From Limnoperna fortunei (taxonomy: Eukaryota > Mollusca > Bivalvia > Mytilida > Modiolidae): a stretch of 64,000 bases of DNA. The notes beneath the pieces were generated by a model. That model was not told where the DNA came from and did no database searches. It saw nothing but the letters and a program-made list of their open reading frames with translations. Position 1 is the stretch's first letter. The number at the start of each line of letters is the position of its first letter. Positions 45,690 to 58,265 of this stretch are shown one piece after another. The position numbers and the translations under genes are program-made. The DNA is taken from assembly GCA_944474755.1 (NCBI GenBank), contig OX104114.1:26621220-26685219 (forward strand). Reading direction: 5' to 3'.

Positions 45690-48600
45690 GTAAGTCATGC
45701 CATGCAGCAGGAGGTGCTTCCAAGGACAAATGCAGAAATGGGGGGAGTGTAATAGTAATACTACTTTATTACTCCAGTGGAATACATTCTACCCCTCACT
45801 TATTTAAATAAGAATTATGCATAGCCTACAGGCAGCATCACACTATCGATATATATGTATTTTTATATTCAGGTGAGCATGAAATTTTTTTAAAAGATTT
45901 CCATCCATAAATGACATCCTAAACTGGAAATTATTGGCATTTCTTTTCCGACGTTTTGTGATTACACTGCAGTTGTTCATGGTATCAGGTCACTTCGGTA
46001 CTGAACTAATTGGACATTTCAAAAATTGGTAAAAGTCATTTTGGTACTTAATCCTAGTCATGACAGTTTAATTATCAGTGCTTTTAAATTCTTTTGAACT
46101 TTATTCTTTTTTGCTGTACTGTTCACAGAAGCAAAGGACATACAAAGGGTCCTACACATGTAACCAGTGTAAATTAACAGCTGCATTGTAATTAGATGAT
46201 TGGCAATTATATAATCAATGCTATATAAGTCAATAAAGTATAATACATCTAGTGTTCTGAGTAATCAAAACAAGTTCAGTTCACTTAATAAGTGTATAAA
46301 ACAAATAAATTAACATACATGTAGTAAGAAAAAAAGAAAAAATCGCATCCTATATAAACAAAAAACATGTAAAATTGTACAATAACAAGTACCAATAATA
46401 GAAATATTATACTGAAATGTAAAATGTAAACTTTTTATATTTTTATACACTTTTCCAATGGCAAATTATCATCTAAAAATTACAATTTTAGTTCTGGCGA
46501 TACAGAGAATCCTGCATACTTCAAGCCCAATTCAAAGGCATAGCTGTAATGGGGGCAGGTTAGTAGCAAGTTTCACCTAAAAATTACACATTATCTTTTT
46601 TCAAAAGAAATATATAATATGTGTTCATAGTAGCCAAATAATATTTAAATTACTTTAGTAGTAACTTAAGTATATGGACATTTGGCACCCTTCTCTGTTT
46701 GCTAATTTAACAATATTCTAGTATTTGGAGCAAAGTCAGGACCCCACATTAGATTCAGTTATTGTAGCATAGACAGGACCCCATGGTAGATTCCATTATT
46801 GTATCATAATCAGGACTCCATGGTAGATTCCTTTATTGTAGTGTAGTCTGAACCCATTGTAGGTTCCATTATTGTAGTATAGTCAGGACCCCATGGTAGA
46901 TTCCATTATACTATAGTACAGTGGATTCCACTTAATTGCATATTTCGCTTAACTTAAAAATACCTAGCCATTTCCTATACTCTTATACCCTCCTTGTTAA
47001 AAATTTCAGTTAATTACTTGAGAAATATTTAAAAATTCTAAAATATTTGTTTATTGCACCAAATTATCTGGAATGCACTTGCAAATAAAGTAAAAAAAAA
47101 CAGTAACTATGTAAATATGGTAGATAGACAGAACTCTCAATCTAATTTTTATAAATTTTAGTTAATTCTTGCTGTATGCGCATCCATGTGACATTATCTT
47201 CAATGTGTTGAAGGCGGTCACTACCCAGTAGAAGTAGATGTAATTGTCAAAAACTGACATTTCCCTATTTACAGTCTTGCACTAGAATTATCAAAACATG
47301 CTTTGACAACATTATTTTTATACTGTAATTTTTTTTTACAAGAATTAAAGCATTAGAATAGAGTCACCTTAATTGTCACAGCTTTTAATTAGACAATTAA
47401 GGTGAAAGCTTTATATTTTCTGTTAAAAAATTGTCTTTCTGTTAATTGAATATTTTCTCTGACAAATTGGTCATGCAATTAAAAGGACTGCACTGTATAG
47501 TCATGACCCCATGGTGGATTCCATTATTGTAGCATAGTCAGAATCCCATGGTTGATTCCATTATTGCAGCATTAAGTCAGGACCCCATGGTAGATTCTAT
47601 TATTGTAGCATAGTAAGGACCCCATTGTAGATTCCATTATTGTAGTATAGTTAAGACACCATAGTAGATTTCATTCTTCTAGTATAGTCAGGACCCATGG
47701 TAGATTCCAATATTTTAGCATTAAGTCAGGACCCCATGGTAGATTCCATTATTGTAGCATAATCATGACCCCATCCTAGATTCCATTATTGCAGCATGAA
47801 GTCAGGACCCCATTTGTAGATTTCATTATTGTAGTATAGTCAGGACTGTATGGTAGATTCTATTATTGTAGCGTAGTCAGGACTTTGTGTTATATTCTAT
47901 CAATCCCCCAATTCATCAATCATCGGTACATTAATATTGAAATCTTGGATTTAATGAATCAATTCTTTTTTTGGCAGTAAACAAAATTAGGTAATTATCA
48001 ATACAATACTACCTCAGTAGAAGTGTTAAAGATTTATTAGACAGAATAATCAATCTGAATGGTTATAAATATGTATAAATGCATATTAACCAATGAAAAT
48101 ATTTCCTTACAAACGAATATTTCAGTATGGATCAGTATGAATTAATCCTTATGTGATAGAATAAGGAACCTAATAACATTATTTCTTTGATTACTGTAAC
48201 AAATATTCATAGTAATTAACTGTTATTGTACAGGTAATTTACCTGTTAATGAAGAATAAAGTATAAGTTCTTGGGAATCTGTTTTCACGAGTTTTATAGT
48301 AACTCCTCTGTTATAAGACCTCTATCATCGGAGGCCATGCCTCACTAAGAGACTACTGTACGGACAATTTAGTTATTGGTAAACCTTAATTTTGATTATC
48401 ACTACATGTTTATGCATCCTCATACAGAAAGATGTATATTCTTGGAATTTCAACACATTTTTGAATTACAAGGTTACGCTTTTGTGTAGTCATATTTTTT
48501 ATGACGCTTTTAATAAAGCTGTTGTATAAAGGGATGCTCTTTTTCAGTAAGGGATGATTATTAATTTATTGTTTTGATTTGATTGTTTTTATTTGATCAC

Positions 48601-51183
48601 TTATTGAATGCTTTTGGTAGTTTGAGCATGTTTTTATTTAAAAATGTTTTTGTTCAATTTTGATGGGATTTTTTTTTATTGAATTCCTTATAAAATGAAC
48701 ATTTAGGGTGTCAACTCATTTTTGTCTCGCCTGCGACGAAAGTCGCTGGAGGCGAGACATATGTATGGGAATCCGGCGGCGGCGGCGGCGTAAACACTTG
48801 ACATCTTGCTTCATATCTTTGTAAGCCCAAGCCCTAGGTCCATCAAATTTGGTCCAGAGGTAGCTTATGATGAGTACTTGCCAGTCAGTCACCTGTCACC
48901 TGACCTTGACCTCAATTTCATGGTCCAGCGACTACGTTAAAGTTTTAGGGTTACGACAGTTCCTCTGTAACTACGCATGGTAGGATGACAATATTTGGTG
49001 TATAGGTTGCTGATGACTAGTACATGACTGTCTGGTAGGTGTCACCTGACCTTGACCTCAATTTCACGGTCCAGCGACTACGTTAAAGTTTTTGGGTTAC
49101 GACAGTTCCTCTGTAACTACGCATGGTAGGATGACAATATTTGGTGTATAGGTTGCTGATGACTAGTACATGACTGTCTGGTAGGTGTCACCTGACCTTG
49201 ACCTCAATTTCACGGTCCAGTGACTACGTTAAAGTTTTTGGGTTACGACAGTTCCTCTGTAACTACGCATGGTAGGATGACAATATTTGGTGTATAGGTT
49301 GCTGATGACTAGTACATGACTGTCTGGTAGGTGTCACCTGACCTTGACCTCAATTTCACGGTCCAGTGACTACGTTAAAGTTTTTGGGTTACGACAGTTC
49401 CTCTGTAACTACGCATGGAAGGATGACAATATTTGGTGTATAGGTTGCTGATGACTAGTACATGACTGTCTGGTAGGTGTCACCTGACCTTGACCTCAAT
49501 TTCACGGTCCAGCGACTACGTTAAAGTTTTTGGGTTACGACAGTTCCTCTGTAACTACACATGGTAGGATGAAAATATTTGGTGTATAGGTTGCTGATGA
49601 CTAGTACATGACTGTCTGGTAGGTGTCACCTGACCTTGACCTCAATTTCACGGTCCAGCGACTACGTTAAAGTTTTTGGGTTACAATAGTTCCTCTGTAA
49701 CTACGCATGGTAGGATGACAATATTTGGTATATAGGTTGCTGATGAATAGTACATGACTGTCTTTTAGGTTCCACCTGACCTTGACCTCAATTTCACGGT
49801 CCAGCAACTATGTTAAAAGTTTTGGGTTACGGCTGTTCCCCTGTAACTATGCAGGGTATGGTGACAATATTTTGTATACAGGCCGCTGCTGATATTAAAT
49901 GCTATTTACGTAATGCTTATGACGAAATTTATTTTCGTTACTGATGCGGAATACAGGCGAGACGTTTTTCTGTGTCCACACTTGTTCCTATTGTTTTGGT
50001 TTCAAGACATTAATGGGTAAAGTTTAGTTTTCAACAATTAAGGAAATTTTTTAAAATTATTTTTGTTTCATTTTGATTGGATTTTTGTATTAGATTTTTT
50101 AGCTGATTGATCTTTCCAACAGGTCAATTATCCAGTGTTCTTTCGGGTAGGTGACATTGTTTTGCATATTTAATATAATCCACATTTGCTTGTTTTGTTA
50201 TCAGCTACTGTAGGGTATAGCCTTGTATCAATGATTAGAGGACAAATGTACCCACCAATGAGCAGAGCAATAGTAACAGGTCTAGTTATGGCTGGTTTAT
50301 ATACCAAATATAGATTGGATTGTTGTGAAGCTGAATATGAATATCTTGAAAAGAGAAAAGCTGGTTTACCTGTTGAGACTGGTAAGTAAAAATAAGTTGT
50401 CTGACTTTTAGAATACAAAAATTATTTTTTGAACAAAGATTTGAAACAGCTAGACATTTTGTTGGTTGGACTTGACATTTTTTTCATCACATCTGATTGG
50501 TGGATGATGTATTGAGGAAATTTCCACAGCTGTTTGCATTTAAAAGCACGTAATTCCCTATCCATTGGTTATTAAGATGAAGAAATAAAGGATAAACAAA
50601 ATTAAACTTTTTTCTTGTGAATCTAAAGCTATAAGGTAATAACGTGGTTATGAGAGGAGGAAAGCAGTATTTCTGAAGGAAAATGTTGACCCTAGACAAG
50701 TCACCGATAAACTTTATCAGGTTGTTAACAGACTACACTTGTGTACACAAGTAACTGCTCAAAGCTAGGTACATGTATGAATTTGCTGTTTAGTTGTGAT
50801 TTGTATTTAGAAAAGAACAACTGCTTGGTTAACACTGGCACCTATTGAGAGACTAGCAGTAAACCATATTTTAGGACAATAACACAAGACTTTTTTTTCT
50901 TGTAAATAGCTTGAATGGGGTTTAACATCACTTCAGCAATTTTTCAGCAATATCATGGTGTACAGTTTTTATTGGGTGAGAAAGAAGCAGGAGAACAGAG
51001 TGAAAACCCCAGACCTTGGGTGGGAATATACTGGTAGTAAATACACATGATTCTGGTACAAATAGTTTAATTTAGAGAAATGACATACACATGTAGGCTT
51101 AAAAAATGTAGTAAGTAACCCTTTGAATTTTTTTTTCAGTTAACCATGATTATGAGAAAGTATATAAAAGATACTTCAGCTAA
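45630..51183 (+). CDS. TMEM141-like small two-helix membrane protein, complete
   Basis: Four exons assembled by splice sites and phase: 45630-45689, 46492-46558, 50205-50381, 51140-51183 (348 nt, 115 aa). N-terminus MTDQLTEEEKTRLRIGMEPF, then FWRYRESCILQAQFKG, a hydrophobic helix (IAVMGAATVGYSLVSMI), a loop RGQMYPP, a second helix (AIVTGLVMAGLY), CCEAEYEYLEKRKAGLP and a polar tail. Spacing of CxxxxxxKG, helix, YP, helix, C and LExxxxLP follows human TMEM141, a small membrane protein of poorly known function; an OCIA-domain-like protein is the main alternative (TEEE...FFW). Intron 2 (3.6 kb) carries a minisatellite, a Tigger-like insertion and a pearl-like element. A minus-strand neighbour, EXOSC2, probably shares the promoter. 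Confidence 0.65.
46492..46558 (+). CDS. TMEM141-like exon 2
   Basis: 67 nt between acceptor 'tacaattttag' and donor GTTAGT. It encodes FWRYRESCILQAQFKGIAVM and GA and ends with one base completing Ala with exon 3. It is the only segment found between exons 1 and 3 that corrects the phase. Confidence 0.65.
46735..46916. repeat. Minisatellite, about 37-bp unit, left part
   Basis: Units of the type 'gtcaggaccccatggtagat' plus 'tccattattgtagtata'. The array continues at 47498-47890 after a DNA-transposon insertion. Confidence 0.8.
46919..47495. mobile_element. Tigger/pogo-like 577-bp element inserted in the minisatellite
   Basis: Ends CAGTGGATTCCACTTAATTG on the left and the complement of CAGTGCAGTCCTTTTAATTG on the right, flanked by TA (46917-46918, 47496-47497). 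This terminal pattern and TA target are those of Tigger/pogo elements. An inner hairpin ('accttaattgtc') lies at about 47366-47405. No transposase frame. Confidence 0.7.
47498..47890. repeat. Minisatellite, about 37-bp unit, right part
   Basis: Ten or so units 'gtcaggaccccatggtagat' plus 'tccattattgtagcata', with length variants ('gcattaagtcagg'). Continuation of 46735-46916. Confidence 0.8.
48724..49985 (+). mobile_element. Pearl-like element, copy 1, with 146-bp tandem core
   Basis: It starts with GTCTCGCC in a short palindrome (48724-48758) and a (GGC)n tract, and has about seven 146-bp tandem units (landmark 'ttgctgatgactagtacatg' repeating every 146 bp from about 49004). It ends near 'caggcgagacgtttttctgt'. 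Elements with such a tandem core and terminal inverted motifs are known in bivalves as pearl-type non-autonomous elements, probably moved by Helitron-like machinery; this assignment is from memory. It lies in intron 2 of the TMEM141-like gene. Confidence 0.7.
50205..50381 (+). CDS. TMEM141-like exon 3
   Basis: 177 nt, acceptor 'ttgttatcag', donor GTAAGT. It encodes the end of helix 1, the MYPP loop, helix 2 and YEYLEKRKAGLPVET. If not spliced, it would stop at TAA 50387-50389. Confidence 0.8.
50912..51033 (-). mobile_element. SINE fragment
   Basis: 'gaatggggtttaacatcact', 'cagcaatttttcagcaatat' and 'cagtttttattgggtgagaa' match the 3' body of the SINE in minus orientation. The tRNA head is lost. 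It lies in intron 3 of the TMEM141-like gene. Confidence 0.75.
51140..51183 (+). CDS. TMEM141-like exon 4 (terminal)
   Basis: 44 nt after a strong polypyrimidine acceptor (nine T then CAG). It encodes NHDYEKVYKRYFS and TAA at 51181. The phase matches exon 3. A polyadenylation signal candidate AATAAA is at 51852-51857. Confidence 0.6.
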
Positions 51184-52149
51184 CCTTTGACCTTTGCAGT
51201 GAATTGCAGTAATGAGTGCAAAAGACAACATACTCTGATGACATAACAAACATCATATGTTTTAAGTTTCAGAAAATATGGAATCTTCTTTCAGAATTCA
51301 TCAAATATTAAAAGGTGGTTTGGTCAATACACCTATTGTTTTGTCCAATCGAAAAATAATCTATAGTTGATCTGGATCAAAAGACCACATGATTTGTCGT
51401 AATCATGGTAGTTTTGTTTTTATAAACTTTTATATTTTTGAAAATACATTTAAAATGGCTTGTATCACCATTTTTAATTTTCTCCAGCTGCATCATACAC
51501 ATGTAATTATATCTGCCTGATATCCAAGATGGCAGCACTTCCTCCAAATGAGGATTACATTACTTGATTTATTTACTTTTATGAAAATATTTATTTTGCT
51601 CCTTATTTATATGTTTAACCAATAATACAATATTTATTATAAATTAACTCAAAAAAATAATCTGGATTAGTGCCATTAAGAATTCTGAATGTAGTAACCT
51701 TAGGTTGTTGGTTCAGTAAAACAAGTTATGGATAGAAGTTTTGATATATTTGTAGTCACCAAGAGTTTATACTATTCATATTGAATATGTCATTAATCAT
51801 TTAAAAACATATGAGTAAGTGAATGTACAAATGTATATATATCGATATGTGAATAAAAATATTACAAAATTCTATTTTGTCGAGTCTATAAAACATGTAC
51901 CAATATGGATGTTTATTATAAATGTACAAACATCCAATCTTTTAATAATAAAGGTTTCATGACTAGTTTACATCAGAGTTGGAAATTAAAGATACTCAGT
52001 AGTAATACTTCAGCTTCTTACTTCCATCTATTTCTTCAAATTGGCAATAATATATACAGAGTAAACTATGGGTCAAGATGGATTATTTCAGTTGTTCTAT
52101 TAAAAACTTTCTTGGCTGCAAAACTCCATGCTCGACCTAATGGCATAAA

Positions 52150-52470
52150 CATACACCTCAAACGTTACAAACAATGCTGTGTAATTGGTTAACCGGTTTC
52201 AGAGAAAAACCCTTTTTAAACTTTTTACCACAGGGTTCTATGTTAAACCAAGTCCTGCGTTGGTGGCTATTTGGTTTTTGGATCAGTGTAAAAACACAAA
52301 CTTAGTAAACATCCATCCAGTGAACATTGGGACCAAGTTTGGTTTCAATTGGCCGTGTGGTTTCATAGAAGATGGTTGAAATGTAAAAGTGAACAGATGA
52401 AGCTGATGATGACGACGGTTGCAAAGTGATGACAATAGCTAGCATTACTCTGGGTCAGGCGAGCTAAAAC
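52150..52470. repeat. Dispersed mollusc-type repeat fragment
   Basis: 'accaagtttggtttcaattgg', 'gaagctgatgatgacgacgg' and 'gtcaggcgagctaaaac' resemble a repeat consensus widespread in mussels. Only one copy is in the window, so support is limited to recognition. Confidence 0.35.
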
Positions 52471-52799
52471 ACTAGATCCCATGATAGATGCAAAATTGCT
52501 GACAGCGGCATGAAACCAAAAGCAAAACAATTTTGAAACAAATCTTAAAGTAAAAGTAAGTGGATACAAGTAGGTTTGCAGGTCTTTAGGAAAATGTTCA
52601 CCATTGAGTTTATCCAACTGCAATCAGGATAATTGGGATATGTCTGCATTGTAACAATAATCACAAAACCACGTTCAAACAAAAATGCTTTATCCAACCA
52701 AGAATGACCTGCATAAAACCTGAAAATTAAAAAACCTACCAGCAAATAACAGTTTCAAAGTGCAAACATTTGGAAAAAAAGAGTATGGAAAAGTGTTAT

Positions 52800-53020
52800 T
52801 TTTAGGACATTTAATGGAAAACTTATAAGGGTCACAATTTGGTCAAAGATCAGACTTGTTCTGTAAATTATGATGGTTGATTTGCATACCAAATATCAAC
52901 CCAATAACTGCATGTGTTTACTAAACAAAAGTCGGGGAAAACGTGTGTGATGGCACGATGGATGGACAGAGTGCACACTTATAGCCCTTTGACAAAGCTA
53001 GTAGGGGACTAAAAAATTTG
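52800..53020. repeat. Probable dispersed repeat fragment
   Basis: 'ggtcacaatttggtcaaaga', 'gatggcacgatggatggaca' and 'aaagctagtaggggactaaa' look like a bivalve repeat end. No second copy in the window. Confidence 0.3.
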
Positions 53021-55088
53021 ACCAGCATGATTTTAGGAGCTGTCGGATATCCTTGTACTGGTACTTAAAACATCAAACAAAACTTAAATGTATATTTTTA
53101 TTATCAAAATGATTCTAAAAAACAAATGTTTAACAGAAACAAAAAAATAACACATGATGCTACAGTAAATTATATCCTAGACTCGAATAAATAATGAACA
53201 AAATTTCTGTCAAATTACTTTGGTTAAATATTTACAGAAAACTATCTGCATATCAGTAAATAAATAAACAATATTCATACATTTTCAGTAAATTAAGTTC
53301 ATTTGTATGAGCTTTAAAAACAGGCATGTCCTGAATTTTGGTGAAATATTGTTGGACCTTAAACTCCAATCAATCAATCTAACCTTAAAAACAGGAAAAA
53401 ATACACAATGTGTGAGACTTTGTCTAGCCTTTTTAGCCTGTATTAAAGTGAGCACAAAAAAGTTCATTTCTACGTGATTTCTAAAATTATGACTATTGGA
53501 TCTTAATCTAATGATAACATGTCACTTGAAGTAATCAGAACAAAAAACTAAATACTGTTGAAAGTGAGGACAGGGGTACCAGATAGAAACCAAATAAAGC
53601 AAAATTTAATAGATATTCCTTAATTGTAAAGGGAAAGTAATGACTGCAGAATAAAATGGGTCCAACAAATTTGACTAAATATTCCAGCTGTGGAAAGGCA
53701 TAAAGTTAAATGTGCAACAAAATCTAGGACATAATATAATGTGGCCCACAGCAAGGATACTAAAAACATAATAGCATGATATGTTTACACAACAGAACAT
53801 TAACTTTCCAGGATCACATATATGGTGGAATCTGTAAGAAGTACAATGCTTTTTAAATTGTGAATTGATGACTCAAATGTCTTTAACGTTTTTTTTTACT
53901 AACTTAACTGAGATTGCACAAGCTTTCTTTGAGGATGGGGTATCTCTTTACATAAAATGACAATTATGGGTAGTCAAAAATGCATTCAAATTGAAATAGA
54001 TACAGATAGTAAATTGAACACTTCATTTTAAGCAATCAAATTTACAACAATATTCTTTCAAACGCATCCTGTCAATCTCTGTACCATACATTTTTATTGG
54101 TCACTGGCAGAATCAAGCTATGCATAAAGTCAAATATTCCTAAATAATAAATGGGCCAGTCATTAAAGATGGGAACAAGGCTGACCTCTTGTCTTAAAGA
54201 CCACATCTGTGTAACATACAATGTACTGTGTACATACAAGTAACTTTAAAATAACATGGGTTCTACACACAGAGAAGTTAAGAAATCTACCATTAGCCCT
54301 GAAACACCACTGGCACAAAATGATGTGATAAATGTTGTGATTTAAAGAAAACAAGTTTCACTCTCTAATCAAGCTGTTTACTTAATGTTTAATGCATATC
54401 GGTACTTATGCTTGATGAAAATATATATACGTCATGCAGAACACATCACACCACATGCCATCCTTTTTCCAGAGGCACTTAAAATAACAGATCTGAAGTT
54501 AAAATATCCCCATTTTTTTCATAAGACCACCATACTACATTTTTATTTATTTAAAGATAACTAATATTGGACTTGAAGGATTTCAATATTCTCACCATGA
54601 CAAAATCAAGTCTTTCATACAAAATTGTGAACATGTACCTATAGTTCAAACAATGGTTTTCTATGTACACAGAAAATTCTTATTTTATTTTTGAATTTAC
54701 AAAAGTCTAAAAAAAGTCAATTTAAAATTGTCATTTGTCAGACTTAGCAGTACCTACTCTGTAAAAACCATATTGGCACATATTCCCTATATTTTTGGGT
54801 ATAAAGAAGGGAAGAAAAGAAGATGATATTAGAAGATTTTAAACAAAAACAGAAGGAATTGAAGACTATTTAGCTAGAAGAATGTAGCTCCTTTTAAAGG
54901 GAGGGAGCTTCAAAGAGGTCACATAACTCATAATGGATCAGCCAGGAGTGATTCACACCTGGGGGTTATATGCATATTATCAGCTATTAAACTGTTTCCC
55001 TGAATTGCTACATACTTTTTAATGTCATTGAAGTTTAACTGATATTTCTACAACACCTTATTCATTAGTTTTACAATTTATTCCTAAT

Positions 55089-55283
55089 CATGGCATTGTT
55101 GACAAAATTTGAAATCCGGAAAAGAATAATATCTGAATCAATTCAGTAAATGTGCAACAAAATCTAGGACATAATATAATCCAGATCACTTTTCTGGATT
55201 CAATGCATTAGCTGGGATCAAATTTTTACTGATACAATTCTTCAATTCTACACTCCACAATTTAAATTTGTCAACAATGCCAT
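55089..55283. repeat. Inverted repeat of about 195 bp (possible MITE)
   Basis: The ends 'catggcattgttgacaaa' and 'tttgtcaacaatgccatg' are inverted copies. The interior contains a 33-bp segment ('aaatgtgcaacaaaatctag' plus 'gacataatataat') also present at about 53708-53740. Confidence 0.5.
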
Positions 55284-58265
55284 GAATACGAAAAAGTGTT
55301 AAAATGATTTAATTAGACATTTTAGAAATGTCCGCTGAATGGCAGAGAAAGGAAAAAGTATTTATTAAACAACAAAAACAGCAGTTTAATAGCGGAAAAT
55401 ATATATAAATCCTATTTGAGAGTTTTCGCTCCAATACGAGTAATGGGACCTTTTTGTTGCTCTGTCCATAAAAAAAACAAAAGAAAAAGGAGCTACATTC
55501 TCATAGCTGGAGACTATTTTAATACACGAAATACAATAAACTTGGAGCTGGGAAATAAGTTGCCCCGATAGGTTAGCAAGATAATAAACTTGCCACAAAC
55601 ATTGAAAAATTTTCTAAGACTATGCTTTTTATCACAAGAAAATTATTTGCACCAATAAACATTCATAGAGTTAAGACTAAAACAAAAATATTTGGTAACA
55701 AATGTACCGTACAACAAAACTAGTACCATGTTGTACTTAAATGTTGTACAGCATCTTTTGAATATTTTGTATCTAGATGAAAAAAAAAAACATTACAAAA
55801 AGCCATAATCTATTTATAAAATAGATTCAGCAATAGGAACTGTTCATTTTACCAAAATAATAATGCAACATAATTGACAACAATAATTAGAGGATACAAA
55901 TTTTTTAGCCTTCAAATAAAAATATATTTCCAGCAATATTACATGAAATATGGAATAGTTAGACAACAGTTCAAACAGGAATCATTAAAAAAACATGGAC
56001 ATCTAATTCTGTTCCAATGAACTGGACCAAACAGATTTACTATGCCAAGTATGCTTACAATTAATCCAAGTTGTTGATAAATAAGTACAAGTTTACTAGC
56101 AAAGACAGACAGTAATAACAGAAGGTGATATGAAGAGCGATAAAAATTTCTTATACAATTATTATCAAACATATATAAAACTAGATAAAGAAATCCATGT
56201 ATTTTCCTCCTATGGATATAATCAGAAGGCAAAATACAGTTATAGGAGAAGTTCGAGTAAACAGAATGGACCACAACTAATTCCGACTTTATATAACAAT
56301 TTTTTGCTTTAAAACCTAGTTTAAAAAAAGTAAACAATAAAAACAAGTTGCTGATTTCACAAATGTTTGTTAAATCTTTAATTTATGCTTTATTTGGCAA
56401 AAAACTTACAAAAGTTGTGAAATGAATAATTTAAGAATAATAAGAAAAGCACACAAATGAGCTGAAAAAATTAATGCAATTAAAAGGGGCACTTTGTCAG
56501 AAAAGAGGCTTAATACTTTTATGACAAATGGTCCTTTTAGTTACCTCAATATCTTTTGTACATTTTTGTCGTTATTTTACATAGCTGTCTTTCAACTTAA
56601 AGTTTTGTATTCAATTTAATACCAGTATGTCTTTGTTTACATTCTGTTGTTTTGTTTCACAAAATTAGCCATCCCTAGTTACTGGAAATACAACTATTCT
56701 TTTCAAGCACAAGAACAAAATATAAGAAAGCTAAGTACTGGGCAAGTTAAGAATTATTTTTGTTCTGATAAAGCATGTGCCACCCAGGGAAGCCATGTTA
56801 CATTTAAACATACATAGATTCCACAGAAGGCATTTTCAAAATAGTATACTATAACCACTCTTTGTACATGTATCAATTTTCATTGGGTAGAGATAGTTTT
56901 TTTTATTGCATTCTGTATACAAGACACCAATCTATGAATGATATTTCTAAACAGATGTTTGGATACCAACTATAGATAACATTTTAAAGTCCATTCCTTG
57001 GGTACCGTATACATTTTTATTAATGAAACATTAATATAAGTTTAAGTACTACACAACAATAAAATATTGCATATAGACACATACATTCATTCAGTTAACA
57101 CACCAGGAATATAAAAAGATTTACAAAAAGCATCTTTAGCCTATACTGTAAATCAAGTGAATATCTGTACTTCTTAGTTTCAAGGAGCTGGATGCATGCA
57201 TATTAAGTTGGATTTTCACTGATGCTGGATTTACTGCTTTCATGTTTATCTTTGTTATATTCAGAGAATTAAAAAACAAGTCTGCACATTTTTATACCTA
57301 TGGTATTTAAGCAAAATTAAATTGCCTGTGAAAAAAAAGAAGATTTACAGTACATGCAAAACAGAATACTTGGCTACTACATTTAACAAGAATTTTAACA
57401 CATCTCAAAAAACAATATTTAAGCACCTTAATAAATTGATAATTTTTGTTTACAAAAAATGTTTAATTTTAAAGTCCAAAATACTTACAAAAAATTATAC
57501 ATAACCATCATATAGAGTTATGTATATCTCATAGTATTAGTAACCTGCTGTGAACTGTATTGGAGAATGAAATGCATAGATCATTATTATATAATGTATG
57601 TAAGAAATAATATATTTTTATTTAAATAAAGTGAAACACTATTAATTATTTATTTTTTTTTTTTGTTTTTTTTTATATTTCTAGCTGAATGGTTTGTGCT
57701 CGTTATTTTAACTTTTGAGCTCAATAATCAATGGAAATAATTTCTAATTAGGTATACTTAGGAGGCATAATAAAATGACATCTGAGATGTAGTTTCGAGA
57801 ACACTGAAATATAATTATTCTTGTATCAATACAAAAATATTTGGTTCCATATATAATTTTGACCATAAATCTTGATACTGGAATGCAGATTTTTTTTACT
57901 AAAAAACCAAGACTGTATAAAAGGAAATCATATATTTGGAAAAATGTATGAAATTTTATAATGGAAAATAAATTCCTATATACTGTTTTTGACAAGATAT
58001 TTGACAATATTTTACTAAATTTAAACTCAGAGACTCCTGTTTTCTCTTTCTCACTAAAATATATATATGTGAGTTGCTTCAAAATGAAACTAAATTTCAA
58101 AAACCTCAATTGAACAGAATTTTGTCAGTCAATGTCTATGCTTTTCTTATTTTATTCCTTGTGTCTTTCTCCTTATCACTGGATATATTTTTGATTAAAT
58201 GAAAAAAAAAATATATAATGCTGATTAATTAATTTTGTTTCACTTTAGAACTATCTTCTATATAT

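Larger units (their letters stand above)
51184..58265. other. Region between the TMEM141-like gene and the EDEM3 stop
   Basis: The genes converge here. It should contain both 3' UTRs, possibly a long one for EDEM3, but I cannot mark their ends. TTTATT at 58151-58156 is a candidate minus-strand AATAAA about 110 bp past the EDEM3 stop. Dispersed-repeat fragments occur at about 52150-52470 and 52800-53020, and an inverted repeat at 55089-55283. No supported gene. Confidence 0.5.

Noticed and set aside
45630..45749. TMEM141-like exon 1 read through its donor to TAA (40-codon product)
   Set aside because: GTAAGT at 45690 is a perfect donor and splicing to 46492 and 50205 gives a full-length membrane protein in phase.
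55939..56346. 135-codon minus-strand open frame between the TMEM141-like gene and EDEM3
   Set aside because: Composition is Phe/Leu/Tyr/Asn-rich as expected from A+T bias, there is no domain, and the area may be EDEM3 3' UTR.
57744..58109. 121-codon minus-strand open frame just past the EDEM3 stop
   Set aside because: Same A+T-driven composition; it probably lies in the EDEM3 3' UTR and shows no family resemblance.
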